Below are positions 7,382-16,263 of a stretch of DNA of 64,000 nucleotides, piece by piece; within the stretch, counting starts at the first letter, position 1; the number at the start of each line of letters is the position of its first letter. The stretch is taken from the IMG/VR virus record IMGVR_UViG_3300025128_000017, positions 32,158 to 96,157 of that record. One strand, written 5' to 3'. A program made the position numbers and the translations under genes. The stretch comes from a virus. A model generated the notes under the pieces. It was not told the origin of the DNA and made no database searches. It saw only the letters and a program-made list of their open reading frames with translations.

Positions 7382-9762
7382 TCTAAAACACCTCCTGACA
7401 ATATTCTTGTCACTTGATTAGACCAGTCAACATTAGTGGTAATCATTTTCTTAAGATATTTCTTAAGCATGGCTGATAATGTTTTATACATCGGGTCTGA
7501 TTTAGTGAGACCATTCCAAGCATCAACAAATATTTGTGGCTCAATATCATTGTACTGTTTCTGTTTTATTAGTTGAGCAACACCGTATGCTTGTGGACTA
7601 GACTTGTCATGCTTCAATGCAAAGAATGCCGAAGGTGCGTCTTCTGTAAGTAACATGCTAGTAAACTCATTCCCTATTTCAAGAGACACATTGATTATAT
7701 TTTTATCCATACATGTTTCACAATCTTCATTACCACAAGGTATGAACATATCATCGTTCAAAGTATACTTAGTGTTGTGATGTAACCACTTACTTCCCAA
7801 CGAAAGAGCAGCACTACGTATAGAAGGTTGCATATGTTTAGATGTTATCCAAACTTCCCTGTAATGTGATGGCTTTCTATGCTTTGCTGTATAACTAAAC
7901 AAGGCCAACCAATCATTTTCAGGTTTGGTCGCCACAAATGTTTGCTCAATAAATGTACGTGTCACCTCGTAAGTTTTGAACATTCTACAAAGTGCTTTAT
8001 CTTCATGTCCAAAGTAACCTGTTGTGTCATCTGCATCGTTTAAGGTAGCATAATCAAATGCTGAACCCTCAAGGAACTTATTGTATAAACTACCATTGTT
8101 GTGTGCAAAGTTCTCAGCCATATTGGTATGTTTAACTACATTTTTGATATGAACTTCATCTTGACACGCCAAGAACTTGCGAATAGATTTAGCCAATTCA
8201 GCAGCACCGAATGCACAATCAGCCCATGCTTTACCACCAAATGCACCCGACCAACCTGTTTTGAATTGTTGACCACACCAATTTAACGCTAGTTCCATTT
8301 CTTCATAAGTTAAATCAAAACTTTCCATAGCAAGATAGTAATGTTTACGTTGCTTACTAGGTGTACTTTCATGATTTAGTTCAATCAGTTTTTTAGTACC
8401 TATTGCCGATACAAGCACTGGGGCAAACTCAATCGACATATCTTTCTTCATACCGAAACCATGTCTTAACTCACCAAGACATAAACCAACAGCGGCCTTA
8501 ACTAACCAACCTGAGAAAGCACCTGCTAACATCGAGTTATGTTTAGGATTCATGTTATGACCTGACAACCATTGGTGGAAATAATGTGCAAACCAACCTT
8601 GTTGTCTACGCCACTGTGTTCTACTTCGTTCTAAGCCATTAGCAAAAGCAGTAATATCATCAGATAGATATGGATTGTATGGGTTAGGGTCAATTGGAAG
8701 TCCTTCTTCTTTAGCAACATGTGTAGGGCTACCTTCTACCCACACATCACCAACAGATACATCAGCCACAATGTAAGGTATGTCATGTGCCCTACAATGT
8801 GCATAGACGTGACTACCTAATGAACCATTAGGGTGAGATATAACGAAGTCTTCAGGCATCTTGTCCTTAGTAATGTTGGCCTCTAACCACGCTAGTTCTT
8901 CCAAACCTTCTGTCTTCCATACGTGCTTGACTTCTATCTTACCAACACCATTAGGTACTGCACCCATTTCCATAGAAAGAGTTTCAACTGTTACACCATC
9001 AATTAATCTATTGTATACGAAAGGTGGACCACGAACTGTATGTGCTTCACTACCTCTTAATTGTGTAAATTTAGTTGAACCGTGTGCAAATTTTTCAGTT
9101 AAGTAGTTCATGTCTTTTTCATATACATATTCTAATTCGTATGTGTTTGGCTGATGACCTATTTCCTGAAAATGTTCAGCACAAGTCTTATCGTTTGGAT
9201 TAACTAAGTAACACAAGGTTACACCATCTTTACCAGCAGTAATACCATCATGGTCACGACCAATCCAAGCATAGACATTTGGTGCTAAAACCATACTAGA
9301 TGAAGCAGGGACAAAAGGTTGTAATATCATACAACCATTAGGGTCTGCTTCTTTCATAGTGGTACGTAGTCTACTCCATGAGTCTTCTAAATTATCGATT
9401 GTTACTTCAATAGATTCTAACACACCGTGTCTAGCAAATTCAGGACATGCTCTGAGGAAAGCAACATCGCTACCTATTCTATTAAAAGCACTAAGTACAA
9501 CATCGTATTCATCATCTAATAAGATTAATTCAGTATGTGGTACTTTGTATTTACCTTTACCTGACTTCACTACTTTTATGTAATTCAAAAAGGATTTAGC
9601 CTTCTGTGACTTGACCATAAAAACACGTTCATTGGTAGTAGTTTCTTGTAAAGTCCTACCTGTGTTTTTATCATCTGTCACTACTTCGTTTACTTCTTCA
9701 ACAAGTTGTTTGAACATATCTTCAAAATTCATTTCATCATATTGTTTTTCCATTTCATTCAC
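7378..9762 (-). CDS. Large protein with PEP-synthase-like swivelling phosphohistidine domain
   Basis: A 794-residue protein. Residues 309-333 read 'SHPNGSLGSHVYAHCRAHD' followed by IPYIV, which fits the swivelling domain of PEP-utilising enzymes (G-G-x-x-S-H-x-x-x-x-A-R-x-x-x-I-P-x-V-V); His318 would carry the phosphate. Residues ~140-190 ('CMILQPFVPASSSMVLAPN...') look like the C-terminal part of an ATP-grasp domain, as in PEP synthase or rifampicin phosphotransferase. The C-terminal 420 residues are mainly helical with a CGNEDCETC cluster near residue 700. It may transfer phosphate from ATP to an unknown acceptor. The ATP-grasp call is weaker than the swivel call. It overlaps the neighbours on both sides. 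Confidence 0.6.
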   Translation of the reverse strand: MNEMEKQYDEMNFEDMFKQLVEEVNEVVTDDKNTGRTLQETTTNERVFMVKSQKAKSFLNYIKVVKSGKGKYKVPHTELILLDDEYDVVLSAFNRIGSDVAFLRACPEFARHGVLESIEVTIDNLEDSWSRLRTTMKEADPNGCMILQPFVPASSSMVLAPNVYAWIGRDHDGITAGKDGVTLCYLVNPNDKTCAEHFQEIGHQPNTYELEYVYEKDMNYLTEKFAHGSTKFTQLRGSEAHTVRGPPFVYNRLIDGVTVETLSMEMGAVPNGVGKIEVKHVWKTEGLEELAWLEANITKDKMPEDFVISHPNGSLGSHVYAHCRAHDIPYIVADVSVGDVWVEGSPTHVAKEEGLPIDPNPYNPYLSDDITAFANGLERSRTQWRRQQGWFAHYFHQWLSGHNMNPKHNSMLAGAFSGWLVKAAVGLCLGELRHGFGMKKDMSIEFAPVLVSAIGTKKLIELNHESTPSKQRKHYYLAMESFDLTYEEMELALNWCGQQFKTGWSGAFGGKAWADCAFGAAELAKSIRKFLACQDEVHIKNVVKHTNMAENFAHNNGSLYNKFLEGSAFDYATLNDADDTTGYFGHEDKALCRMFKTYEVTRTFIEQTFVATKPENDWLALFSYTAKHRKPSHYREVWITSKHMQPSIRSAALSLGSKWLHHNTKYTLNDDMFIPCGNEDCETCMDKNIINVSLEIGNEFTSMLLTEDAPSAFFALKHDKSSPQAYGVAQLIKQKQYNDIEPQIFVDAWNGLTKSDPMYKTLSAMLKKYLKKMITTNVDWSNQVTRILSGGVLE

Positions 9763-11482
9763 TCTCCACTATATTATCTGCACTATTTATTATTTTCATT
9801 TCATGTGGATGTATTGTTTTAGCATTGTCATCACTGTAACCAGCACCACTACGTCTTTTTAGATAACCTTCTTTGACTAAGTCTACCGCCTCATTAACTT
9901 CACTTGGATTACCAAACAAAAGCATATCTTTTACCTGTACAGCAGTCGGTAAATTTTCAGGGTCTTTATCCCATTTCATACTTAGAATTAAATCTCTTCG
10001 TACTATTCTTACACCTATATCTTCCTTTTCAACGTCAGTAAGAACTTCACTACCTGTTGTTAAATCCCAAGTTCTCTTATGTTTAGCAACACTACCTGTT
10101 GGCATTTTATCTATCAACTGTGGTATAAAAGCCCTCAATCGTGCTGCATGTTCAATATCCTTAAACAAATACGGTATCTCCCAATTGTTGTACCCAAGTA
10201 AAACATAAACTCGCTGTGGTTCTATGGGAGTCCATTGGAACTTAGCAATTTCATGACCATAGGATGACTTCTTGTCATACTTTGTGTATCTCCAACCATC
10301 GCCACATCTGCATATTGATTTGTCTGTGTGTTCTTCCGTTTCACCTGCTACATAACAAACTGAACATGCAGTATCATTTTCATTTCTGTTCTTACTTCGT
10401 GTGTCTTGAATCCAACTTGATACTTCTGTAAGCCAAGACCAGTCAGACCAACCATGTAATGCTCTCCTACCTATACCAGTTTTATTTACTAACCTACGAC
10501 CATCCCAATTTCTCATACGTTGTATTGAACCTTTGATTTCGTTTATCACTACTTCATCAGGTACACTTTGTGCTAGTGAACGTTTGACTCTATTGAATGG
10601 TACTATGCGACTTAGTGCTGTATTTCTAGCAGTTATATTTCTACGCTTAAATTGGTCATGATTCCAACCACTGTGAACAACACGACCCTTACCCCTATAC
10701 CAAATAGTATCCATTTCATCGGAGTCTTTTTCTTCTCTAATCATGTACCAATCAGTTGCAGTTACTTCATTGTGATGGGCACAACTACCATAGTTAGCAT
10801 CATCTCTTGTGTAACCGCACTCACCTTTCGTACGCTCCCATAGAAAACTAGTTGAAGACAAAAGTGCATAGTTGTCACTCATAAGTTCATGACTAATATT
10901 GAATTTGTCTGTACCGAATTTTTCTGCTAGATATAGTAATAGAGGTTTACATTCTTCTCTCATGAGGTATGCAGTGAAATTTGGCAAATTTGTTAAGTCC
11001 CCGTTTGTCAATTGGGGAGAATCACATCTAAAATGACACGCTTTCTTAACCACATCAGGTGCATCATCGTAGTACTCCCATTTGCTGATGCGACTACTAT
11101 TTTTCCAAGCAATTCTGCCTTCATATAGATAAGGAAGAGGTAGTTCATATTTAATAGTAAATACTTCATCATGTCCACATGATTCGACAAGAGGACTGGG
11201 TAAATTACCGTACCCTACCTTACCTGTCATCATAACTGTTGCAATACGTGTATTTTGATTTACCATATCTTTCCAAGTAAGTTGTGCTTGCTCTCCGTGG
11301 TTAGCAAGAGTGTACGCCACTGCTGCATCAATAGGCCAACACTTACTCAATTTATCCTGTATACGACCTAGTGTATTATCTACTAGAATAGGGTCATCTG
11401 TCCATAGTAAAGTTTCTTCTACTACACCTGCCGATACATATCTTTGCCAAGTATTCCAACCTTCTCTTTCTGCTTTACCCAT
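9755..11482 (-). CDS. Hypothetical 575-residue protein with cysteine cluster
   Basis: A Trp-rich soluble protein with no family I recognise. A cysteine cluster at about residues 385-410 (CSVCYVAGETEEHTDKSICRC) is likely to bind zinc. The C-terminal 100 residues ('VLTDVEKEDIGVRIVRRDLI', then 'NEAVDLVKEGYLKRRSGAG') look like a winged helix. It sits between a conserved 210-residue protein and the phosphohistidine-domain protein, with an 8-base ATGAATGA overlap with the latter, and so probably works with it as substrate, partner or regulator. Confidence 0.7.
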   Translation of the reverse strand: MGKAEREGWNTWQRYVSAGVVEETLLWTDDPILVDNTLGRIQDKLSKCWPIDAAVAYTLANHGEQAQLTWKDMVNQNTRIATVMMTGKVGYGNLPSPLVESCGHDEVFTIKYELPLPYLYEGRIAWKNSSRISKWEYYDDAPDVVKKACHFRCDSPQLTNGDLTNLPNFTAYLMREECKPLLLYLAEKFGTDKFNISHELMSDNYALLSSTSFLWERTKGECGYTRDDANYGSCAHHNEVTATDWYMIREEKDSDEMDTIWYRGKGRVVHSGWNHDQFKRRNITARNTALSRIVPFNRVKRSLAQSVPDEVVINEIKGSIQRMRNWDGRRLVNKTGIGRRALHGWSDWSWLTEVSSWIQDTRSKNRNENDTACSVCYVAGETEEHTDKSICRCGDGWRYTKYDKKSSYGHEIAKFQWTPIEPQRVYVLLGYNNWEIPYLFKDIEHAARLRAFIPQLIDKMPTGSVAKHKRTWDLTTGSEVLTDVEKEDIGVRIVRRDLILSMKWDKDPENLPTAVQVKDMLLFGNPSEVNEAVDLVKEGYLKRRSGAGYSDDNAKTIHPHEMKIINSADNIVESE

Positions 11483-11483
11483 C

Positions 11484-12116
11484 TTAGTTACCTCCTGATG
11501 GTGCGTATGTCATTTCAAAATTCAATTTTGACCAATCGAGAACATACCTTGCTTTCAAAATCTTAGCACTTTGAGCATCTTCTTTCAAATCCCAATCGTT
11601 CTCAAGATATTTCTTATTCGTTACACCATAAAACATACCACGAGGTATACATGCAGGGATTGGTTCTTTAACTGCTTTATCTTTCTGTGGACCATTCTCT
11701 AACGTGTAACTTACTCCAACATTATGTTCCCAAGTAAAACTAATTGGTTTCAATTTAGATACATCAATATCTTTTTGTTTAAACCACCACAACATTTGTT
11801 CTCCATAGGGATGGTTACACAGACCAGACTCAGTCGTTGTGTATACTTTCAAAATATCGCCGTCAGTTGTTTCAGGTTTCATCGCACTACTCAATTGCAA
11901 ATACTCAACAGTATCTTTGTTCCACTTGCGGTCTCCCCAATTGGCAATTGCGAATATTTGTCCTGTCTCTTCGTGTTCCCAACCACCACATCTTTGTCCG
12001 TAGCCACTACCACCACAATAGAATAAACGCACCTTTCCATCAGGACATTCAAATCCCACTTTTTCGCCTTCTACCCATTGACCATTCTCTATCTTATCAC
12101 TTATATCTTCACTCAT
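11484..12116 (-). CDS. Hypothetical protein of the phosphatase operon
   Basis: A 210-residue protein, rich in Trp, Gly and Cys in the N-terminal half (FECPDGKVRLFYCGGSGYG...CGGWEHEETG), with further Cys at ~105 and ~155. The Cys and His content suggests a metal site or a disulfide-free zinc fold. No family recognised. One base separates its stop from the next start, and its ATG overlaps the stop of the 81-residue gene before it. Confidence 0.7.
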   Translation of the reverse strand: MSEDISDKIENGQWVEGEKVGFECPDGKVRLFYCGGSGYGQRCGGWEHEETGQIFAIANWGDRKWNKDTVEYLQLSSAMKPETTDGDILKVYTTTESGLCNHPYGEQMLWWFKQKDIDVSKLKPISFTWEHNVGVSYTLENGPQKDKAVKEPIPACIPRGMFYGVTNKKYLENDWDLKEDAQSAKILKARYVLDWSKLNFEMTYAPSGGN

Positions 12117-12358
12117 TCTTCATTCACTCCTATTACCTCATTCCACATTTCATTTGCTTCAGTTGGTGTTACAACTGTGGTAAATATTGTATCTGATGAT
12201 ACATGTATATCTACATCTATAACCTTTGGATGATTACTTCCCAGTACTCTCATCTGTATAGCAGTTATATCACTATATCTAATGGCAGTAGCATAATCCA
12301 TACCATCTCTTTTTGTTACCACTTCAATCCATTTTTCATTCTTATTGTCATTCAACAT
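12113..12358 (-). CDS. Small leader protein of the phosphatase operon
   Basis: An 81-residue protein, MLNDNKNEKWIEVVTKRDG..., mostly beta strands with a C-terminal helix. I place the start at 12358 because a longer frame would translate the TATA box itself (as SVYKRTEH). The ATG lies about 27 bases after the TATA centre, so the message is probably leaderless. First gene of a unit running to 6158. Function unknown; a regulator of the unit is possible. Confidence 0.7.
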   Translation of the reverse strand: MLNDNKNEKWIEVVTKRDGMDYATAIRYSDITAIQMRVLGSNHPKVIDVDIHVSSDTIFTTVVTPTEANEMWNEVIGVNEE

Positions 12359-12370
12359 AGTTTCTTTATG

Positions 12371-12390
12371 TTCTGTTCTTTTATATACTG
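12371..12390 (-). promoter_or_regulatory. Extended TATA promoter of the phosphatase operon
   Basis: Minus-strand sequence CAGTATATAAAAGAACAGAA, identical to the consensus of this arm. The TATA centre is about 27 bp before the ATG at 12358, the spacing expected for a leaderless archaeal message. Confidence 0.8.
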
Positions 12391-12436
12391 AAATTTGTTT
12401 GAACAAAAAAATATAACTCTTATTGTACGTATTACA

Positions 12437-12450
12437 TTATATAAAAGAAA
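12437..12450 (+). promoter_or_regulatory. TATA-like element facing right, intergenic 12.41-12.59 kb
   Basis: Plus-strand TTATATAAAAGAAA, close to the core of the minus-strand promoters but in the opposite direction. It would start a transcript near 12465, just before a 12-codon frame at 12468. The stretch 12407-12590 holds no supported gene; besides this box it has one CACGTAACCCT copy (12455-12465), which also occurs at the origin, and a second right-facing TATA box. Confidence 0.35.
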
Positions 12451-12548
12451 TATACACGTAACCCTTCATGATTTTGACTATACGCTACGCTATTATTGAA
12501 TCATAAATTCATTGATATGTACGTGAAAATGGAGACTATCATCTCTCA

Positions 12549-12566
12549 ACAGTATATAAAGAACGT
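12549..12566 (+). promoter_or_regulatory. Extended TATA element facing right
   Basis: Plus-strand AACAGTATATAAAGAACG, matching the CAGTATATAAAAGAAC consensus with one A fewer. It would start a transcript near 12580, straight into the hairpin at 12601-12624 and then antisense to the 110-residue gene that ends at 12671. No convincing protein follows, so a short RNA or an antisense regulator is more likely than a coding message. Confidence 0.45.
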
Positions 12567-12591
12567 GCGTATAGGGTACAAATGCCAAGCC

Positions 12592-12624
12592 AAAAAAAAA
12601 GGCGAGGGCCGTTAAGCCCCCGCC
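12592..12624 (-). terminator. Hairpin plus U9 terminator-like element
   Basis: Read on the minus strand: a GC-rich stem (GGCGGGGGC pairing with GCCCTCGCC, one mismatch, six-base loop) followed directly by nine T. It lies about 45 bases after the stop of the minus-strand gene that ends at 12671. This is the textbook form of a bacterial intrinsic terminator; it is less usual in archaea, where T-tracts alone often suffice. A second copy with the same design is at 20065-20097. Confidence 0.75.
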
Positions 12625-12670
12625 AGTTTGTTATGTGTTACGTGCGTGTGTTAATAGATTCCCTTCTTCA

Positions 12671-13003
12671 TTATTTAATCTCCTCCATATATTTCTTTAA
12701 ATTCTTAGGTAAGTATTTGTGTAAACGTTCATTCTGCATGGCTATATATTCATGGTTACTTACCCATATTATACCCATACTTCTTGCTTTACTTTTGTTC
12801 TTTTTCATTATACCAAGTAACCCTTCATGTGGTGGTCTAGGATGTTCATATAAAGCACGACAATGAAAAATAGGTTCTCCCCACCTAGTAAATGCACCTT
12901 TATCAAACCATTTTTTTAAATGCCACATAGATGGTCTTAACATATCATAATCCGGTACACCATTTACTAAACAAAAACCGTGTGTGCTTATACTCTCATT
13001 CAT
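12671..13003 (-). CDS. Hypothetical basic protein
   Basis: A 110-residue protein starting MNESISTHGFCLVNGVPDYD. The start at 13003 makes the same 8-base ATGAATGA junction with the helicase stop as seen elsewhere in this arm, and follows AAAGGGGC; an in-frame ATG at 13048 would overlap the helicase by 52 bases and is less likely. It contains two Cys, several His and Trp ('HLKKWFDKGAFTRWGEPIFH') and a basic C-terminal helix. No family recognised. Last gene before the terminator. Confidence 0.7.
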   Translation of the reverse strand: MNESISTHGFCLVNGVPDYDMLRPSMWHLKKWFDKGAFTRWGEPIFHCRALYEHPRPPHEGLLGIMKKNKSKARSMGIIWVSNHEYIAMQNERLHKYLPKNLKKYMEEIK

Positions 13004-15143
13004 ATTTCTTAGCCCCTTTGTTATTTCCTTTACCTTGTCTGTAATCATCTAGCATAGACGCTGGTACTTGACCTGACTCTACCATACCTTGTAGTATCTG
13101 TTCAACTATCTCACCCCTATTTACTGCTTCTTCAGTACCATTAAGAATGGATGATATGACTCTTCTCTTTTCCTCAACCACACGGTCGAAGTGTTGGTCT
13201 ATTGTTCCATCAACTGTTAGATAGATAGCCCAACAAGTATCACCAGTAGCACCTATCCTTAGCACTCTATCTTCTGCTTGTTCTTCCCAACCTGATACCC
13301 ACTCACGTTCTAAGAATACAACAGTATCAGCGGCAGTAAGAGTAATACCTGCATTGGCAGCAGTTATAGAACAAAACAGTATATCTAAATTACCATCTTG
13401 AAAGTCATCTACAATTTCCTGTCTCTTCTTAGACAATGTATCACCTGTTATCTTTGCTACTCTTTTGATACCCGATGCAACACACTCACTCATGCAATCC
13501 TCCAACACATCTTTGTGGTGCGTATAAACTATGATTGGTTTGTTATTATTATTAGTCCTGTAATCTTCTATGTACTTTACCGCACTGTTTACTTTTAAAT
13601 GTCCACACAGTTTTCTTAAGTCAGTCATCATGTTCAATACAAAACCTCTCGGCATACCTTTGTGTGCTTTATACATATCATATTGTGAAACCCATGACGC
13701 TTGTGTCTCCATGTAATCATCTAACTCATCTTCACTAGGTTGTACAATAAATGACTGTCTTACTTTCTTAGGTAACTGTGGTAAGACTTCTGTTTTTAGT
13801 CTACGTATCATAAAGTCTCTACACATAGCATTTAATTCCTGTGTATTACTTGCACCTTTAGTATACCAAAAACCATGATTATCTTCAGGTCTTCTACCAT
13901 CGCAATATCTTAAAACATAATCTTGCCATCTACCTCTCCAGTCAGCAGGTCTAAGCATTTGTAGTATAGTAAAGAAATCAATAGGTCTGTTAGATATGGG
14001 TGTACCTGACATACATAGTATTGATTCAGCACTACCGCCAACCTTCAAACAAGACATAGTTCTTTTTGCTTTAGGGTTCTTCATGTTATCACATTCATCA
14101 AACACAACAAGATTAAACCCACGTTTGAGTATGTTGCTCTCTTGTTTAGCCATCTTAGCGTAGGTGATTACTGTAAAGTCTACGTCTTCCAGTTCATCAT
14201 CACCCCTTTCAACTACTTGCACCGTTGCATCTTTAACCCAACGTAGTATTTCTTTCTTCCAATTTTGTTCTACGATAAGTGGTACAACAACAAGCACAGG
14301 CCAATGTTCAGGATGAAGTGCTGCATACGCTATGGCTTGTATCGTTTTACCAACACCCATGTCATCAGCAATTAAACAACGACCACCCGATAGTTCAGCA
14401 TATCTCACACCTACATACTGAAAGCCGAACAATTCTAAATCGGGATTAAACTGTACTGCTAGTCTACTCTTCATGTCTTCTAGTGTTTCATCATCTTCTA
14501 AAGATACTGCACCACTAATTGCTATTCTTTCAACCTTGCCTTCTAGGTATGAAGCAACTTGAGGTAACTCTCTGATTGAAGTAGCCATGTTAGCACACTC
14601 ACTATGTTCATCAAGAAGCGAAAGTAATTCCATACATGAACTCAATGGCACTGACCACTCAAGTGATTCAGCCTTCCATCTTCTACCACTCATACCACTT
14701 ACTATACCTCTAGCAACATCATCCTTATTCATTCTCATGTGTATGGCATCCTTAACCATACGCACACCCAAAGGAACTACAACTTTTTCAACACCTTCAG
14801 GTGCATCATATAAATAATCATGTAAGTCATCGCACAAGTAAGATTCTGTTATACCTAAATTGTAATACTCTTTACGCTTGTAAGCATTCTCTAGTAAATC
14901 AATTGCCTTAGCGATTGTAATCTTGTCATCTTTAAGACATCTTACTTTTGCTTCATTATCCCATTGATAATCAGGAAACTCTATTCCATTTTTTAATATC
15001 GTATGTATGTTAGCATGGTATGGATTATTCCTATCCCAATCTGATTCTAAATCTATGGAGATACTAGGGTTATTCCATTTTCTATACATCCTGTTATATC
15101 GTTCTGCTTCTATTGTTCTACGTCTTAATACCCTACGATTCAT
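12996..15143 (-). CDS. SNF2-family helicase (SMARCAL1/HARP-like)
   Basis: A 715-residue superfamily 2 ATPase. Walker A is DDMGVGKT (residues 260-267), motif II is DECD (349-352), motif III is in 'CMSGTPISN', and motif VI is 'QAEDRVLRIG'. Before the helicase core, residues ~150-180 ('RRWKAESLEWSVPLSSC') resemble the HARP-type annealing module of SMARCAL1-like enzymes. Such phage and archaeal-virus enzymes act on forked or branched DNA in replication or repair, or displace proteins from DNA. It is the main recognisable replication enzyme in the window; no DNA polymerase, primase or ligase with an intact active site is seen. Confidence 0.9.
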   Translation of the reverse strand: MNRRVLRRRTIEAERYNRMYRKWNNPSISIDLESDWDRNNPYHANIHTILKNGIEFPDYQWDNEAKVRCLKDDKITIAKAIDLLENAYKRKEYYNLGITESYLCDDLHDYLYDAPEGVEKVVVPLGVRMVKDAIHMRMNKDDVARGIVSGMSGRRWKAESLEWSVPLSSCMELLSLLDEHSECANMATSIRELPQVASYLEGKVERIAISGAVSLEDDETLEDMKSRLAVQFNPDLELFGFQYVGVRYAELSGGRCLIADDMGVGKTIQAIAYAALHPEHWPVLVVVPLIVEQNWKKEILRWVKDATVQVVERGDDELEDVDFTVITYAKMAKQESNILKRGFNLVVFDECDNMKNPKAKRTMSCLKVGGSAESILCMSGTPISNRPIDFFTILQMLRPADWRGRWQDYVLRYCDGRRPEDNHGFWYTKGASNTQELNAMCRDFMIRRLKTEVLPQLPKKVRQSFIVQPSEDELDDYMETQASWVSQYDMYKAHKGMPRGFVLNMMTDLRKLCGHLKVNSAVKYIEDYRTNNNNKPIIVYTHHKDVLEDCMSECVASGIKRVAKITGDTLSKKRQEIVDDFQDGNLDILFCSITAANAGITLTAADTVVFLEREWVSGWEEQAEDRVLRIGATGDTCWAIYLTVDGTIDQHFDRVVEEKRRVISSILNGTEEAVNRGEIVEQILQGMVESGQVPASMLDDYRQGKGNNKGAKKYE

Positions 15144-15241
15144 GCTAATCTACTCCTTACACATTCATATACTAGGTTGCCAAGCGACCACAAAAACGCA
15201 ACACCAACAAGAACTATTGGAAATACATCTACTTCACTCAT
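15140..15241 (-). CDS. Tiny single-pass membrane protein (33 aa)
   Basis: A 33-residue frame, MSEVDVFPIVLVGVAFLWSL..., with one clear membrane helix (residues ~7-24) and a short polar tail ending RSRLA. The stop overlaps the helicase ATG (ATGA), and the start follows a GAGG-type ribosome site. Small membrane peptides of this form occur in many viruses; it could act on the host membrane. Function not known. Confidence 0.65.
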   Translation of the reverse strand: MSEVDVFPIVLVGVAFLWSLGNLVYECVRSRLA

Positions 15242-15245
15242 ATGA

Positions 15246-15752
15246 TTACCATCCTCTCTCGTTCAAATCGTGTAACTCTTTATCTGTCAGCAGTCTATGT
15301 CCTTTTGCTTCTGCTTGTCTACATGGACGACAAACCTTGTTCACATCATCATCTTGATATCTACCTTCACACTTTTCAGTGTAATGCCAACGGAAATCAC
15401 CTACATTATGTTCAGTATCTATTGGTAGGTCAGTGTAGACGTTACCTGTGTTACGACATTTGTATGTATATATTATACCTGCGACTTTTGGTTTTGTATC
15501 TTTCAAATAACTCGTATGGTATGCGTCCACTTCACATTCTTCTACCCTTCTAATTGCTTCGGCTTTACTTACTGTGGCATTTGGAAACATACTTTCTTTA
15601 CCATACTTAGCATCCACTGTAAAACAATCTTCTTCCCATCTTCTACGTGTCAATAGATACTGTACTCTTATTACTTCATCACCATGTTTACTTTTCTCTT
15701 TCCAATATTTATGGTGTTGAACATACGCATCTACAAATGGTACTGAACTCAT
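15246..15752 (-). CDS. Hypothetical protein with C-terminal cysteines
   Basis: A 168-residue basic protein. Cys at about 100, 128, 141 and 144 ('CEGRYQDDDVNKVCRPC') may bind zinc, with a short helical C terminus (LLTDKELHDLNERGW). The N-terminal half is rich in Tyr, Lys and Arg. The start overlaps the stop of the 69-residue gene upstream. No family recognised. Confidence 0.7.
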   Translation of the reverse strand: MSSVPFVDAYVQHHKYWKEKSKHGDEVIRVQYLLTRRRWEEDCFTVDAKYGKESMFPNATVSKAEAIRRVEECEVDAYHTSYLKDTKPKVAGIIYTYKCRNTGNVYTDLPIDTEHNVGDFRWHYTEKCEGRYQDDDVNKVCRPCRQAEAKGHRLLTDKELHDLNERGW

Positions 15753-15958
15753 TCTTCTTCCCCCATATCAAACGCTTCAGCGTACATTTCCCTCACTTGC
15801 TCATCAGTTAATTGATTGTATGGAATCCAACCATCACCTGATAGAATAGCCCAAAGAAACTCACGGTCGCCGTAAGTATAAGAGTTTTCTATTAAAGCGA
15901 TGTCTGTCTCTATCAATGCGTTCACCATCATTTCTCTTGTCTTTACTACATCACTCAT
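15749..15958 (-). CDS. Small acidic protein
   Basis: A 69-residue acidic protein starting MSDVVKTREMMVNALIETDI. It has the helix-turn pattern 'WAILSGDGWIPYNQLTDEQVREMY', which looks like a small all-helical fold. It overlaps both neighbours by ATGA. No known family. Confidence 0.65.
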   Translation of the reverse strand: MSDVVKTREMMVNALIETDIALIENSYTYGDREFLWAILSGDGWIPYNQLTDEQVREMYAEAFDMGEEE

Positions 15959-16263
15959 TCTTCCTCGCCTCCTAATTCAGCATCTAACCTAGCCAACTCT
16001 TCACGTAATGCTACTCTTCTTGCTTTCTTCTTACGCAATTCAACTATCGCTTTCATAGCAACAGGGTCATAGTCATCAGTGTTACCTTCAGTCTCAAACC
16101 AATCAAGCAAGTCATCGAACCTCGATATGATTTCAGGTGCATACCAATGTCCAAACATATTCATTGTACCTGACTCCTGTACACTACGGTAATCATCCCA
16201 CATGGCTTTCGTTACGTTTGCTAACATTCTTCTTTGTATTTCATTTTGTGTTAATCCTCTCAT
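15955..16263 (-). CDS. Small helical protein
   Basis: A 102-residue helical protein, starting MRGLTQNEIQRRMLANVTKAM and ending with a charged helix 'ELRKKKARRVALREELARL' that is a likely coiled coil. It overlaps the ArdC-like gene by ATGA and is probably co-translated with it. No known family. Confidence 0.65.
   Translation of the reverse strand: MRGLTQNEIQRRMLANVTKAMWDDYRSVQESGTMNMFGHWYAPEIISRFDDLLDWFETEGNTDDYDPVAMKAIVELRKKKARRVALREELARLDAELGGEEE

Noticed and set aside
12810-12825. GTAACCCTTCATG inside the 110-residue gene, resembling the CACGTAACCCT element
   Set aside because: It lacks the CAC part, lies in coding sequence and is probably a chance match.
12582-12866. Plus-strand frame of 94 codons starting MPSQKKRRGPL, 29 bases after a TATA box
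   Set aside because: It runs through the terminator hairpin and then antisense over a well-supported minus-strand gene; the translated part over that gene has the Phe/Leu/Ile-rich look of a shadow frame. Kept only as a possible RNA start.
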